Origin: Tritrichomonas musculus
Lineage: Eukaryota; Parabasalia; Tritrichomonadida; Tritrichomonadidae
Direction of reading: 5' to 3'
Length of the DNA stretch: 64,000 nt
Assembly: GCA_039105265.1 (NCBI GenBank)
Contig: JAPFFF010000006.1
Span: 1,240,001 to 1,304,000 of the forward strand
Shown piece after piece: positions 30,089 through 40,858 of the stretch. The stretch's first letter is position 1. Each line of letters begins with the position of its first letter. Both the position numbers and the translations under genes were made by a program. Under the pieces are notes generated by a model. That model had not been told where the DNA came from. It did no database searches and worked only from the letters and a program-made list of their open reading frames with translations.

Positions 30089-32966
30089 TATAAGAACATG
30101 AAATATTTAGCATTTTCAATTGTTCTAATGTTTAGTTATATAATAGTAATATTTTAAATTGGATTTGTAATTTACCGTTAAAATTTTATATACATTTATT
30201 TTCGCGTGGTGTAAAATTTACGTTAAGAAAATTCAATGAATTGTTCAGAAAAAATTTGAGAGTGAAAAATTTTTGGCTATTCAAAAAAAGACAATTCTTT
30301 TTTTAGCCTCTCAATTCTTTTAAAACTTGATCAAAATTTTACGTTTATTTCCATTTATTATTTTTTTATGATTAAAAATGAGATATTTTGAAAGATATAA
30401 TTGTTGTCAAAGATTATCCTTTTGTATTTATGATATATACCAATATTAGATTTTTTAGCTATGTTTATTTCAACTAGTCAAAAAATGGAATTATATCATA
30501 TCTTAAAAAACTTTTTATATGATCAATATAAATAGCCCATATCTATTTCACTTATGATTAACAGATGCTGCTCTATATAAAAGTTGTGCCATATTTTGAA
30601 AATATGATTTTATCTTTTCGTTTATCTCAAAAAGTTCATACAAAAAATCATATAAATCAACTTTTTTTCAATGATTTTAAGGAATTCGGCAGCATAATTC
30701 CTACATTAAAAAATACTCATGATTGTTTATCAATAGCTTGAGTAAGAACAGATTTTATTTTTTGATCGTTTATAATTTTTTTTTTAAATTTTTTTTCTGC
30801 TTAAACCGTGTTTAAAAAAGTAAAATGTTAATTATATTTTATAATAAATATATTTATTTAATTATTTTCATATTTAATGCATTTTTTCACATACTTTTCA
30901 ATCAAATTTTTTTAAAATTTTTGATAACTCAAAAAAAAAAAAAAAAAGATTTGTATAAGCAATACATCCAAATGATTATTATATTTGTTTTTCAATTGTA
31001 AATACATTTTAAACAAATTTCATTTGGTATTACTTTGATATTTTTATCAAGACTCAGATTGCTTTGATTTAATTATATATTAAATATTTTTTATAATAAT
31101 TTCAAAAAGATTAAATAAGCTATCTTCTATATTAGTACCAGAAATACTTTGAATTTTAACTACTAATTAAATTACATTTGTATTTTTTTTTAATGATTAA
31201 CTATCATATATAAAATTTTCATATTAACTTTTTTATTATCTTGATTTTGCTAGATATTATTGTATCAGAAACATTTACACTATAATTCAAATCAACATAT
31301 CATATATCATCTCGTGATTTGATTATTCTTGACTTTCTCAATTTCATCAAAAAGTGATCGAATTTTAGCTTTGTAACCGAAAAATTAAAATTGTTTGATT
31401 TCGGGCCATTCATATGCTTTAAAAATTTGCTTTTTTTGTTGAATCATATATTTATTAAAGAAATGTATCATCAAAACATTTAGGTGCAGATGCATTACCA
31501 AGTGAATAGATTAAATTGTAATTCAGATCGTATTACATAAAATGGTTCAGGGTATTTAACACTCTTAAATATCACTATTTCTTGAATTGTTAAATAATTG
31601 AAGAATCATTCTGGTTTGCTATTAAAAATCTATTGATATAAATTTTGTGGTTATTATTGTAATTTCTTTGAACAGTTTAAAGAAAATCATATTTATATTT
31701 GAATGTAGCTCTTTTGAATGATATTCAATTTTTCTGATAAAAATAAAAAAAATAAAGTATTTTGCAAAATGAATAATTAGAAAGAAATATACATAATATT
31801 CAGATTATTTTGGTAAAGAAATGGATATATTCGATTTTCAATCAGATATTTCTATTTTTTTATTTTAATTCAATATTTTTTATTTGAATGCTTATCCACT
31901 TTAGCTCAGAAAAAAAAAATAAAAATTGAGAAAAAAGCAAAATTTATTCAATATTTTGAAAGCCTTAAGAAAATATCATTTTTTTTTTGAGACCATGCAT
32001 AGAAAAAGTTTCCAAAGTATTCAATTTGTCTGTTTTCCTTGATCAGTACCAGTATTATACTTAAGTATTATCTAAAACGCACGTTGGAAGCACAAATTAA
32101 TCAAATTATAGCGATTTTCAATCTTTATAGAATAATATTAAAAAAAGCAAAAAGAGTCAAATAAAAAGCATAATAAGAGAATGATTATAAAGAATATGTT
32201 TAGTAAAAACCATAAAATTAAAAAGAATCGAAAAAAATAAATATCGTCATCGAATAATCTTTCAAATTTGAATTAGCAACGAATTGAGATCATCTATACA
32301 CTTAGGAACTGTAATAATATTTTGGTCTCGATGTTTCAGAAGCAAGATTTAAGTAGAAATTGAGCAAAGGAACTTATATAAAAAAATGGGTGAATTTTAT
32401 GATTTACGATCACTCTTTCAAAATTAGATTATATTCACTTTTTCATAAAAAATAAGATTTTCTTATAAAGCATATTTCTTTCTAATAAAATCTAAAAGAT
32501 TACTAATTATCTGTTAAAAAATATATGTTTTGTAAATGACAATTCTTTTTTGAATTGAGTTTATTCAAAAAAAAAATTTAAAAATTTTAAATGAAAATTT
32601 TACGTACGTTTATTCCGCAAAAAAAAATGACAGTTAATTTGTAAGGGTATCTGCTCTTATTAAAATATACGAGAAGTATGAAAATTTAATAAATTAAGCG
32701 AAATAGAAAATAATTAAGTAATTTTATTATATCAAGTAAAACTTTGTGTATTGGTAAGTAATGTTTGAAATGCATAAAAATTAATTCTGAAATGCAAGTT
32801 AAATTGCAATATTGTCCAAAATAACTAAATATTTTGTATCATGTTGTATATGCTAAATCACTTGTGCCTGTATCTTCTTTTATAAATAGAGTAAAAATTT
32901 GTTAAAAAATGAGGAATTGTGTGAATTGGGTTGGGTGATTGATAAATTAAGCTTATTAAAAAAACT

Positions 32967-33899
32967 CTAATGTGATGATTTAAGCGATTCAAGTTTTTTA
33001 AGCGTTTCTAGTTCTTTTTTAAGTCGCTGGTAATTTTCACGTTCAATATCAATAGATGCATTAATTTTTTCTTTTTCTGTCTTTAGAGAAATTATTTCAT
33101 TATTGAACTTAACAATCTTGAGCTTTGCGTTTTTAATTCTATCCTTGATTTCAGAATATTGTAATGATAAATGTGTAGTTTTTGATTGATTTAAAAGTTC
33201 TTTCTCTTTATTAATATCTTTAGTTAAGCTTGAAATTGTTCTGGTAAAATCTGCTATTTTAATAGTATCTTCTTCTTTTTCAAACTCTATTTCTTTATGG
33301 ATATATTCATCTAACTGTTCATATTCATCTTTTAAATATTGAATTTTTAGTTTAATTTTTTCTTTTTCATCGAATTGAGAGTCTTTTTCTTCTGTAATAG
33401 GTATTCTTGATTTTTCTTCTTGTATCTCTTTTTGTAAAAGAGAAACTTTCTGATTTAATTGTTTAACTGACTTATTATTTTCATCGAAATTTGGTAATTC
33501 TTGAAAATATGTTATTTGTTCTTTAAGTAAATTGTTATGTTGCTGGTACATACTCAAAAGAAATTTATTATTCATCGATTGATCTTTTCGTAATTCTTTC
33601 ATTAATTGTGCATTATCATGAATTGTTGAATTTAATTTCAAAAGAAACTGCCTTAGTCGTGTTAAATCTTGATTTTCTTGATCTGATAATTCCCGAAGAT
33701 TATTAAGCTTTGTTAATTTATCATTTAATTGTTGATGAAGTTTAATAAATGGTTTATCAGGTTTGGATTTAAATATCGAAGGAGGGCGATAATCAAAGGA
33801 ATATGTTTGATTCCTGTCTACTTTTTCTTGGATTAGTTGAAAATCATCATTACCCAAATGCTTTGATGGTAATTTTTGAAATTGTTGATAAAACGACAT
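32967..33899 (-). CDS. Coiled-coil protein, function unknown
   Basis: This 310-residue protein starts at the ATG at 33,899; the codon before it is TTG and not needed. After a 45-residue N-terminal part with aromatic and Pro residues ('YSFDYRPPSIFKSKPDKPF'), nearly all of it is a charged, heptad-rich coiled coil to the end ('LKTEKEKINASIDIERENYQRLKKELETLKKLESL'-like stretches, shown only in part here as 'ERENYQRLKKELETLKKL'). No motor, membrane span or other domain is seen. Such proteins are often cytoskeletal or tethering factors. It is the only credible gene between the Glu-rich protein and the Polinton array, and its codon use is like the host block. Confidence 0.75.
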   Translation of the reverse strand: MSFYQQFQKLPSKHLGNDDFQLIQEKVDRNQTYSFDYRPPSIFKSKPDKPFIKLHQQLNDKLTKLNNLRELSDQENQDLTRLRQFLLKLNSTIHDNAQLMKELRKDQSMNNKFLLSMYQQHNNLLKEQITYFQELPNFDENNKSVKQLNQKVSLLQKEIQEEKSRIPITEEKDSQFDEKEKIKLKIQYLKDEYEQLDEYIHKEIEFEKEEDTIKIADFTRTISSLTKDINKEKELLNQSKTTHLSLQYSEIKDRIKNAKLKIVKFNNEIISLKTEKEKINASIDIERENYQRLKKELETLKKLESLKSSH

Positions 33900-34000
33900 C
33901 AAAAATTACCTCTTATAATTTTTCCATACGTTTAAAATATGGGTGTGATAGAGTAGGTTAAAAAATATTTTATCCAATTTTTATTAAAATCTTTTTGGAT

Positions 34001-34456
34001 TAGGCTTGTTAAGTCTCGATTTTCGATATCGATAATTGATCCCTTTTTCTGATATCAATATCAAATCAAAAATTTTATCTCTAATATCAATAATGAATAA
34101 AAATAAAAGATCGATTATCAATATTGAAAATTTTTTAACGTATTAAAATTTTGTAAACTTTTTTAACTGATTACTTCACATATCCGTTATAAAATTTAAA
34201 AAAATCTGATTCTTTTACATAGTAAGTTAGAATATATTTATTTTATTCCATTAAAATACTATTTTTAATGGTTTTTTCAGGTATTAATTTCGATTAATCA
34301 AGATTCGATATCAAAAGCATATTTTTTTTGTTTCACATTTCATACTTGATGATCGAATTCATCAATTAAAAGTTCCAATCGACAGCATTTTATTATCGAT
34401 TATCTGAGTTAAAAAAAGTGCCAAACCTGATAATTGATATCAGAATAACAAGCCTA
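34001..34456. mobile_element. Degenerate MITE-like palindromic element
   Basis: TAGGCTTGTTA at 34,001-34,011 is repeated inverted at 34,446-34,456. If TA is the target site, the element is about 450 bases. Inside, GATATC/GATTATC-type words recur in both orientations (34,015-34,150 and 34,280-34,445), so the arms can pair imperfectly over a longer distance. No open frame. Confidence 0.5.
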
Positions 34457-35000
34457 TTTTGGATATAAGATTATATATTGAACTAGAAGGATAAACTAAA
34501 GCATAGTTAGTCTTTTCTGAAGAACCTTCAAAAAGAGGAAATCATTCAGAAAAAATAATCTAAAAAAAAAAAAAAAAAAAATACTCAAATTTCATCCGAC
34601 CAAATATAGGTGTCAAAAATTCCCCCGGAAAATTGAGAGCACGATATGCAAAAGACGGGTAATTGGTATTTGCGATTTTAAAATATATAAAAAGAGATAC
34701 AAGAAGAAAAAATCAGAAAGTTTGATCCATTATCATTGTGTCAATGTTTGCTATGATGCTTGGGGTATATTCTTGGTCTCCAATTGATGAATGAGTTGCT
34801 ACCCCCTTTAATGAAACTAAATACAACTTATTAGCAAAATCAAGTATAGGTAGATCAGGAACCTCGCACTCAACTCCATCTGGAAATATACTAATTGTCC
34901 AGAAAAAGTTGCCCAAAAATTTTTGACTAGAAGATGGGAATCGAACCTGTGACCCCAAAAAAAACATAGTCCAAGACCAAAAATAGTTTACCCAAACGCT

Positions 35001-35034
<34 letters not shown>

Positions 35035-35159
35035 GTAGGAAACTATTTGACCTCCGACTACTTGAATATATAGAATATTTAATTATTATTAATGACAGGG
35101 ATACAATACAGGCATGGGCACGAGTACGTTACCCGGAAAAATTAAAATTTCGGGCAGAA
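34457..35159. other. Gene-free flank with poly-A tracts and a possible tRNA-derived repeat
   Basis: Poly-A runs lie near 34,561-34,580 and 34,999-35,032. Between them is a more GC-balanced stretch (about 34,720-34,990) that on the minus strand carries a perfect Pol III B-box word, GGTTCGATTCC (34,937-34,947). It could be a tRNA-derived retrosequence with an A-rich tract, but no complete tRNA or A-box is seen. A 96-codon open frame over it is probably chance. Confidence 0.35.
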
Positions 35160-35397
35160 AGTAGTATATACTAGTCGGTTTCCGCGGGGCATGGCTCCCC
35201 ACGCGTCAACACGAACTAGTTAAAAAAAAAAAATAAAAAATAATAATAATAAAAAAAAAATTCTTCTTCTTTTCTTGTTATCCCACCCACCCACCTCAAT
35301 GCCCACCATCTATGAAACGGCACATGTACCCCACCCCACTACCGCCCATCTATAAAACGGCACAGGTACCTGCCCCGAGAATCTTGTACCTATTTCC
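35160..35397. repeat. Polinton terminal region (copy in element A)
   Basis: Starts with AGTAGTATAT, then two ACTAGT sites (35,170-35,175 and 35,215-35,220) around a GC-rich hairpin (GCGGGG with CCCCACGC), an A-rich run, a TTCTTC-rich patch, CCCACCCACCCACC, and two imperfect copies of a unit containing ATCTATGAAACGGCACA. The same arrangement is at 52,640-52,888. Confidence 0.75.
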
Positions 35398-35790
35398 TTA
35401 TAATGAATGTATTTCATTCTTGGTATTATCTTCAGCTAAGATACCATTTGATGAAAAGAATGACCCACCAATCAATATGAAATTATTTGTTGGATTGACC
35501 ATTAAATTGCTACTATTTAATGGAAATTCATTATTGTTTAACCAGATCTTATTTGGTTCGTATTGATATTCATACGTAGGTGTATTTTTAACATTGAATG
35601 ATATAATAATTATAATTTCTTTTTCACTGGCAACATTATTTTTGTTTTCATGATATGTCAAATATAGGGTTGCTTCATATGCATCAAATGGTTGTTCGAA
35701 TTGGTAACGAATGCTAGTACTATTTGGTACGCTGAATGTATACTTTATTCGCGTTAATATATTCGCTAATGCAACTAACCTAGCTTCCAT
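35398..35790 (-). pseudogene. Fibre-like gene segment of element A, C-terminal module
   Basis: The readable part matches the end of the fibre-like gene of element D (52,889-54,241) almost residue for residue. A coiled-coil-like start is followed by a beta-rich segment ('YEATLYLTYHENKN', 'NNFILIGGSFFSSNG'). Such an end would fit the knob or tip of a fibre, but that is inference. It is part of a broken element. Confidence 0.6.
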
Positions 35791-35868
35791 TGCAGCTATA
35801 GTATCTTTTAATGCGATATTTCCACCCTCTAATGTCTCTATCCTACCTATAAGTACTTCAAGACATAT

Positions 35869-36002
35869 TTCACGATTCTATATTTAAATTCTCATCATAG
35901 ACTGTTTCAATGGTTAATTCTTTCTCATCATAAATTGCTACTATTTAATGTTTGGTTAAACAATAATGGTTAATTCTTTCACGATTCTATATTTAAATTC
36001 TC
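35869..36002. repeat. 25-bp direct repeat pair
   Basis: The 25-base word beginning TTCACGATTCTATATTT occurs at 35,869-35,893 and 35,978-36,002. A shorter word, ATGGTTAATTCTTTC, also occurs twice nearby. Confidence 0.8.
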
Positions 36003-36309
36003 CAACTTTCGAAAATGTGATGAATGTTCCAGAGTTTAATGATATGCTCAATAGCAATACAATACACCATTCACCATCACCAGACTCATATTGTAAAATC
36101 ATATATTTGTCATCATAATTTCTTGGAATAAATTTAAATCTGAGTTCAAATTCTCCATTAACAAAATAGAAATAACCAATATATGATTTTGGATTATCAG
36201 AAATATTCTTGTATCTATCATTTTTGATGAATTCAACTATTGCATTCTCTAATGTTTTCTCTAAATCGATTCGATTATCTGTTTTCAAAACTATTTCATC
36301 TTGCTTCAA
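35956..36309 (-). pseudogene. Fibre-like segment of element A
   Basis: About 117 readable residues, beta-rich, with 'GYFYFVNGEFELRFKF' in the middle. I see no match to a known family. By position and orientation it belongs to the fibre-like block of element A. Confidence 0.45.
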
Positions 36310-36471
36310 TATTTTTTCCGCTAATGTTAATTTGGTATTTAAATATCCTGTTTCGCTTTCGATAAAAAAGCCCCAATCATCACTCTCATTTTGATAATAA
36401 TTTACGTAATAATTTGTTCCATCAATTTCTATACTGAGATAAATCTCGGTATTCTCAGGGGTATTTTCATC

Positions 36472-37668
36472 TTAATCAAATAGAAAATCAAAATTCTTGA
36501 CCACGCCAGCATCATCAGTAATCGTTCCAACAAGATGAGTTCCCCTAGTCATTTTTATTTTAGCTTCCCACCTTCCTTCACTATCTAGGACATTTTCAAA
36601 AGGCACATCGACAGCATCTTTATATATCAAATCTGTTTTGCTTCTATATTTAGCATCCGCTTCTTCTTTAGTATACAAATTATCCATATTTATCATACTA
36701 TTTTTTATTTCATCTAAGGCAGCATTTACTTCATCAACAGTCGGAAAATCATCTAATGTAGATGTCATTGCCGCATCATTATTATGTGAATTAGCAGCTA
36801 GGGCATCAATCTTTTTATGTAATGTATCTATATCACAAGTATATGCTAAATCATTTGTTGTAAATGTCATATTTCTAATGCATGAATTTCCCTGAACAAT
36901 AACCCCTGAAATCTTAGATGTATGAGTATTTTGTATGGTAATAGTATTGTCATTCTTTTCATAACTATTTAACCATGCGGCCCTAAATTCTTCACTTCTG
37001 GCCAGAGGTTTTATGACAACATCCCCTAATGTAATGTTTTCTGCGACCCCTTTATATTCTGTTATCTCGCCATTTTCAAACTTGAAATAGCAATTCTTTT
37101 GAGCATTAGCCAAATATATTTTAAACACTATCATGCCTTCACTTATGGTATCTTCAGCAGTTAAAGTAATTGTTGAGCCATCTGTTTCTGCAACAACATC
37201 AATAGTATCTTCCCTAGTCAATTCATTTTTTGATACGACATTTTTTATTATGTTTGATATTTCTTTACTATTTGAATTTGCAAAATCATTTATTGAATCA
37301 ATCTTGTTATGCAAAGCATTTATATCACAAGTATATGCTAAATCATTTATGGTGAATTCCATTCTTAGAACAGCACTATTTTCTTTAATTTGTATTCCAC
37401 TAACCCTAAGATTATGAGGATTTGATATGATAAATGTTTTGTTATTCATGACGCAGCTAGGGAAATCATCTGTTCCTTGGTAATCAATAATTCCGCAAGT
37501 AATATTGATAGTTATATGATTTTCTTCATAATCAACATCATTATATTCACTAACTTTTTGGACCAAAAATCTTGCTTTAATTGTGCCGTCTGTTATCTGG
37601 TCTTCAGCCTCGAGATGAACTTCTCCATCAACAAATTTACCAACAACATCAATTATATCATCTCTAAC
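36472..37668 (-). pseudogene. Tail-fibre-like gene part of element A, left of the mariner
   Basis: Readable residues form two tandem units. Each ends in a near-identical stretch ('FTINDLAYTCDINALHNKID' and 'FTTNDLAYTCDIDTLHKKID'), so the protein grew by duplication. Further on, 'NLYTKEEADAKYRSKTD' resembles the 'YTK.EAD..Y' motif common near the trimeric ends of phage tail fibres. A short beta-rich end follows. Together these suggest a trimeric fibre or surface adhesin of the element's particle, which is inference. The mariner inserted at 37,669-37,670 separates this part from 39,301-40,377. Confidence 0.6.
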
Positions 37669-37670
37669 TA

Positions 37671-39298
37671 TCGGGTGGTGAAAAAGTTCGTGCGTTTTTA
37701 ATAACTCCTTCAATTTAGAGTCAATCGATAATTTTATAATGCAATGCAATACTTTATCATCTTCTTCAGTTTTTGATATGAAAATTATTTTTCAAAATCA
37801 AAGGCACATAGAAATATTTAAATTATAAAAAATTGGACTCAAATTTTTTTTTTCAAAAAATTGAATTTTTTCAATGAAGATTTTCTTGTTCAATTTTTTA
37901 TTAATTAAAATAGCTAATATATAAATCTGATATACTTATAAATCGGTTTATCAAAATAAACTTATTTATTAAAAATAAACTATTTAAATATTATTTTATT
38001 TGATTTTTAAAATATGCCAATAAAGTGAAGTGAAATAAAATGGCAAAAAACAACATTAAATAATTTTTAAAATAAATTAGATTTTATTTATTTTGATAAA
38101 TATTCTCCATTATTTTTGATTACTTGCTGAAGTCTTTGGATCCATTCATCATACACTGATTTCCAGCGATTTTCATCAATTTCTTGAACGATTTCTTCTA
38201 TTGCTTTTATTAATGACTCTCTTGAATCAAACATTCTTCCTTTTAATTTATATTTTATGTACCCATAAAGAAAGAAGTCATTTGGGCTTATATCTGGAGA
38301 GTATGGAGGATGAGGCAATCTCTCGATGTGAAGTTCTTCCATTTTCTCCTCCGATAATTTAGCATTATGAGGCCTCGCATTATCCATATGCAATCTAATT
38401 TTCACAGAGGTCGAAACACCTTTCATGCTATCAGTAGCTAATTTAAGTTGTGGAAGTATGTTTGTACAAAAGTATTCTGCTGTAAATGTGGTGTTTTTGG
38501 GCAAAATATTAATCATGACCAAACCTTTGATTGAAAATGCGGTAAAAATCATTACTTTTTCATCCTGAATTTTGTGCTTTTGTTTTGTTGGTCGTATTCC
38601 TCCATATCTCCACATTCCATCTATTGTGTAATATAAGAAAAACCAAGATTCGTCTGCTGTGATTACCTTTTTGATTTGATTCATTGAAAACAAATTTAAT
38701 AATGAAAGTAACTGTGCAGAAAGTTCTACTCTCATTTTTTTCTGAGATTCTGTCAAATTATTTGGGACCCACCTGAAAAGGACTTTTTTCATATGAAGAT
38801 CTTCAATTAATATTCTTTTAACTGTATTTTTGTCAATATTAATAATGTGAGCAATATATCTGCAAGAAGCAAAAGGAAATTCATCGATCACTTTTTTCAC
38901 CTCATCCACTTTTTCAAAAAGTTTAGGTCTTCCAGAACGAGGCAAATCATAAACGTCTATACGTCCATCCTCAAATTCTTTAAACCATTTACGCACTAGA
39001 GATTCTGAAGGACAGTGAGTACCATACGCACGTTGCATTTTTTGGTAAGTTTCTTGAATGCTGTCATTGTCCAGCCAACAACAATGTATAACACTTCGAA
39101 ATTCGACATTCATTTTTTTAAAAAATTAAACGTACATTTTTTAAAATTTCAATTACTTTTTCTGATGAAATCAATTTCATCTTTTTTATCAAGAATAATA
39201 TACATAACATATTTAATTTTATATTTATAAAATAAAATCCATTTAATTTCATAAGCATCAAGAATTATACAAAACGCACGAACTTTTTCACCACCCGA
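37671..39298 (-). mobile_element. Mariner (Tc1/mariner, D,D34D) transposon, whole-looking
   Basis: The 1,628-base element has perfect 28-base terminal inverted repeats beginning TCGGGTGGTGAAAAAGTTCG at 37,671 and ending at 39,298. It is flanked by the expected TA duplication (37,669-37,670 and 39,299-39,300). It holds one full transposase gene on the minus strand and about 400 bases of AT-rich non-coding DNA on the 3' side. Perfect ends and an open transposase frame mean a recent insertion that could still be mobile. It sits within a fibre-like gene of Polinton element A. Confidence 0.96.
38088..39113 (-). CDS. Mariner transposase
   Basis: The 341-residue enzyme has the full mariner plan. 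An N-terminal pair of helix-turn-helix regions comes first (residues about 1-110, with the linker 'DLPRSGRPK' at 57-65). 'WVPNNLT' at 115-121 is close to the family's 'WVPHEL' signature. The catalytic Asp residues are D154 in 'ITADES', D244 in 'LHMDNARPH' and D279 in 'SPNDFFLYG'. Exactly 34 residues lie between the last two, which defines mariner (D,D34D). It cuts and pastes the element at TA sites by binding the terminal inverted repeats. The length is normal for the family, and no damage is seen. T. vaginalis carries related Tvmar elements, so a trichomonad lineage fits. Confidence 0.96.
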   Translation of the reverse strand: MNVEFRSVIHCCWLDNDSIQETYQKMQRAYGTHCPSESLVRKWFKEFEDGRIDVYDLPRSGRPKLFEKVDEVKKVIDEFPFASCRYIAHIINIDKNTVKRILIEDLHMKKVLFRWVPNNLTESQKKMRVELSAQLLSLLNLFSMNQIKKVITADESWFFLYYTIDGMWRYGGIRPTKQKHKIQDEKVMIFTAFSIKGLVMINILPKNTTFTAEYFCTNILPQLKLATDSMKGVSTSVKIRLHMDNARPHNAKLSEEKMEELHIERLPHPPYSPDISPNDFFLYGYIKYKLKGRMFDSRESLIKAIEEIVQEIDENRWKSVYDEWIQRLQQVIKNNGEYLSK

Positions 39299-39300
39299 TA

Positions 39301-40377
39301 ATTCATTCTTTGAAATATATTCATTATTTATTTCATTAATTCTTGTAGTTATTGCTTTAAATGTTGGTTTTAATGAACTCCTAAATCGATTACAAATATC
39401 CATCGCACCATTAATTGTTATGACTAATTTATCTGGATCGTCAAATTCACTACTAAATTCGATGGCTGGTAGAGAACTAGTTTCTTTATTGCACCAATCA
39501 AGAATTGGAGATAAATCTGTTGTTTTTTGAACTGTTCTCATATATGGATCCATCGGAATATCAGGTAATTCTGAACCATCACGTATAATATCCAACATAC
39601 TAGAGCCAGCATCTGAACTAATATCTTCACTAATATCAGATAATAATCCCTGTAGTTGTCCTCCAGTTTTTTGTACGCCATTAACAGTTCGAGATGCTGT
39701 TTGAACTCCTCGTGCGCTTAATTGTAAACCAAGACTTGTCCCTCCCATGACTGTTCCAGCAATACCAAATGTTAATGCAACATCAGCTACGATTTCGATT
39801 TGGTCTGTTTTGACTTTTAAATATTTTGTTTTATTTTGTTGGTCAACCATCTCTGAAGATAAATTATTCACTTTATTTGTTAAATCTTTTACGTCATAAT
39901 TCATTACATCAACGTTATTAGTAATCATATTTAAATCACTTCTCATCGTGGTAATATTATCTACAGTAATTATTTTTGACAAAGTAATATTATAATCTGT
40001 ATATATTGTTGTTACAGCATCAGGCCTTGGAATTATTTCATAAAATTGTTGTTTGATAATGTAATCGAAAGGATTTGTTGTCGAATCCCAATTTACTTCA
40101 TCTACGGGATCAGTATATTGTTTGTAAAGATATAGTTCTATATTTTTTTCAAAACTTTTTAGACCAGAAACTTTATAATTTATTTTCTCTATGGTATCTA
40201 ATACTCCATCTAAATCAACATGAGAAACACGATTTGTTTTATCGATATGATAATCACCAACTTTAAATTCTAGCCTTGTTGCCACATCATTATATTTTAT
40301 CATTGTAAATGGTATTGCTCGTGCATAAATATCTGCGAATATTTTATCTATTTCATTAACTTTTATTTTAGAAGAAT
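39301..40377 (-). pseudogene. Fibre-like gene part of element A, right of the mariner
   Basis: The readable protein shares with element D's fibre-like genes a module around 'DYIIKQQFYE', 'YTDYNITLSKII' and 'TMRSDLN' (about 39,950-40,065). A Gly/Ala-rich hydrophobic stretch follows ('VALTFGIAGTVMGGTSLG') that might be a membrane-active or membrane-spanning piece, and then 'NGAMDICNRFRSSLKPTFK', also shared with element D. The frame is open up to the end of element B at 40,378, so element B appears to lie within this gene. Confidence 0.6.
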
Positions 40378-40858
40378 AGTAGTATAGGTCTGGCGCGTCT
40401 GACCCCTAGATACGGATTCCTATTCTAGCTACCCCTAATTCCTAGGGATCCTACAATATTTATAGTGCAGGGTCTCACTCGTCACAAAACCCCTAAGATT
40501 AGCTCATTTGCAGGGTTTTACGTCGATTTTCGGAAATTGCCCACACGTGATCTGGAGGTCGAATTCGAATGCACTGAATCACGTTCCGGTATCGATTTCA
40601 CACGCATGACATGACGTACGCGAGTGCTCAGGAACGATGTGATGTGTGTTTTCATGGTGAGGATGACGTGAGTGATAATTAATACACGATAAATCAGTTA
40701 TGGAGATTTGATAATGTTTTAATAGGTATCGAGAGGACCCCCAGATATTGAGAGGCGTTATACAGTATAAGATTCGTGAGTGAATGATGTTGACGAGCAT
40801 GGTGAAACAAGGGAGATATTTTTTTATGAGTGATAAATTTTTAACGAGTATGAAATAA
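40378..40858. other. Subterminal region of element B without a gene
   Basis: About 480 bases, GC-richer than its surroundings, with repeated CCCCTA-type words (40,404-40,495). It probably contains the element's end and the promoter of the 40,859 gene. No RNA gene is recognised. Confidence 0.5.

Larger units (their letters stand above)
26462..32966. other. Long AT-rich gene-free stretch
   Basis: About 6.5 kb with no credible gene on either strand and no tRNA or rRNA recognised. The base composition is far more AT-rich than the coding block, with many A and T runs. Some structure stands out: a hairpin at 26,776-26,802, C/G-run inverted repeats at 26,938-26,951 and 28,030-28,043, and a hairpin at 30,057-30,088. 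It may be decayed transposon DNA or a structural region. Confidence 0.7.
35160..40377. mobile_element. Polinton/Maverick element A, left part, broken, carrying a mariner
   Basis: The left end starts with AGTAGTATATACTAGTCGG at 35,160. The rest to 40,377 carries minus-strand fibre-like genes, and the next element's end then interrupts it. The first 700 bases are nearly identical to those of element D at 52,640, suggesting the same family and recent activity. A 1,628-base mariner lies within it. It is broken, with several breaks. No capsid, integrase or polymerase part belongs clearly to this piece. Confidence 0.7.

Noticed and set aside
34713-35003. 96-codon minus-strand open frame
   Set aside because: It runs through the B-box-bearing stretch and a poly-A edge, and the residues show no domain. 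More likely a chance frame in a repeat.
35160-35220. GC hairpin near the Polinton end as a transcription terminator
   Set aside because: It is repeated at the same place in another element end and framed by ACTAGT sites, so an element-end function is more likely than a terminator.
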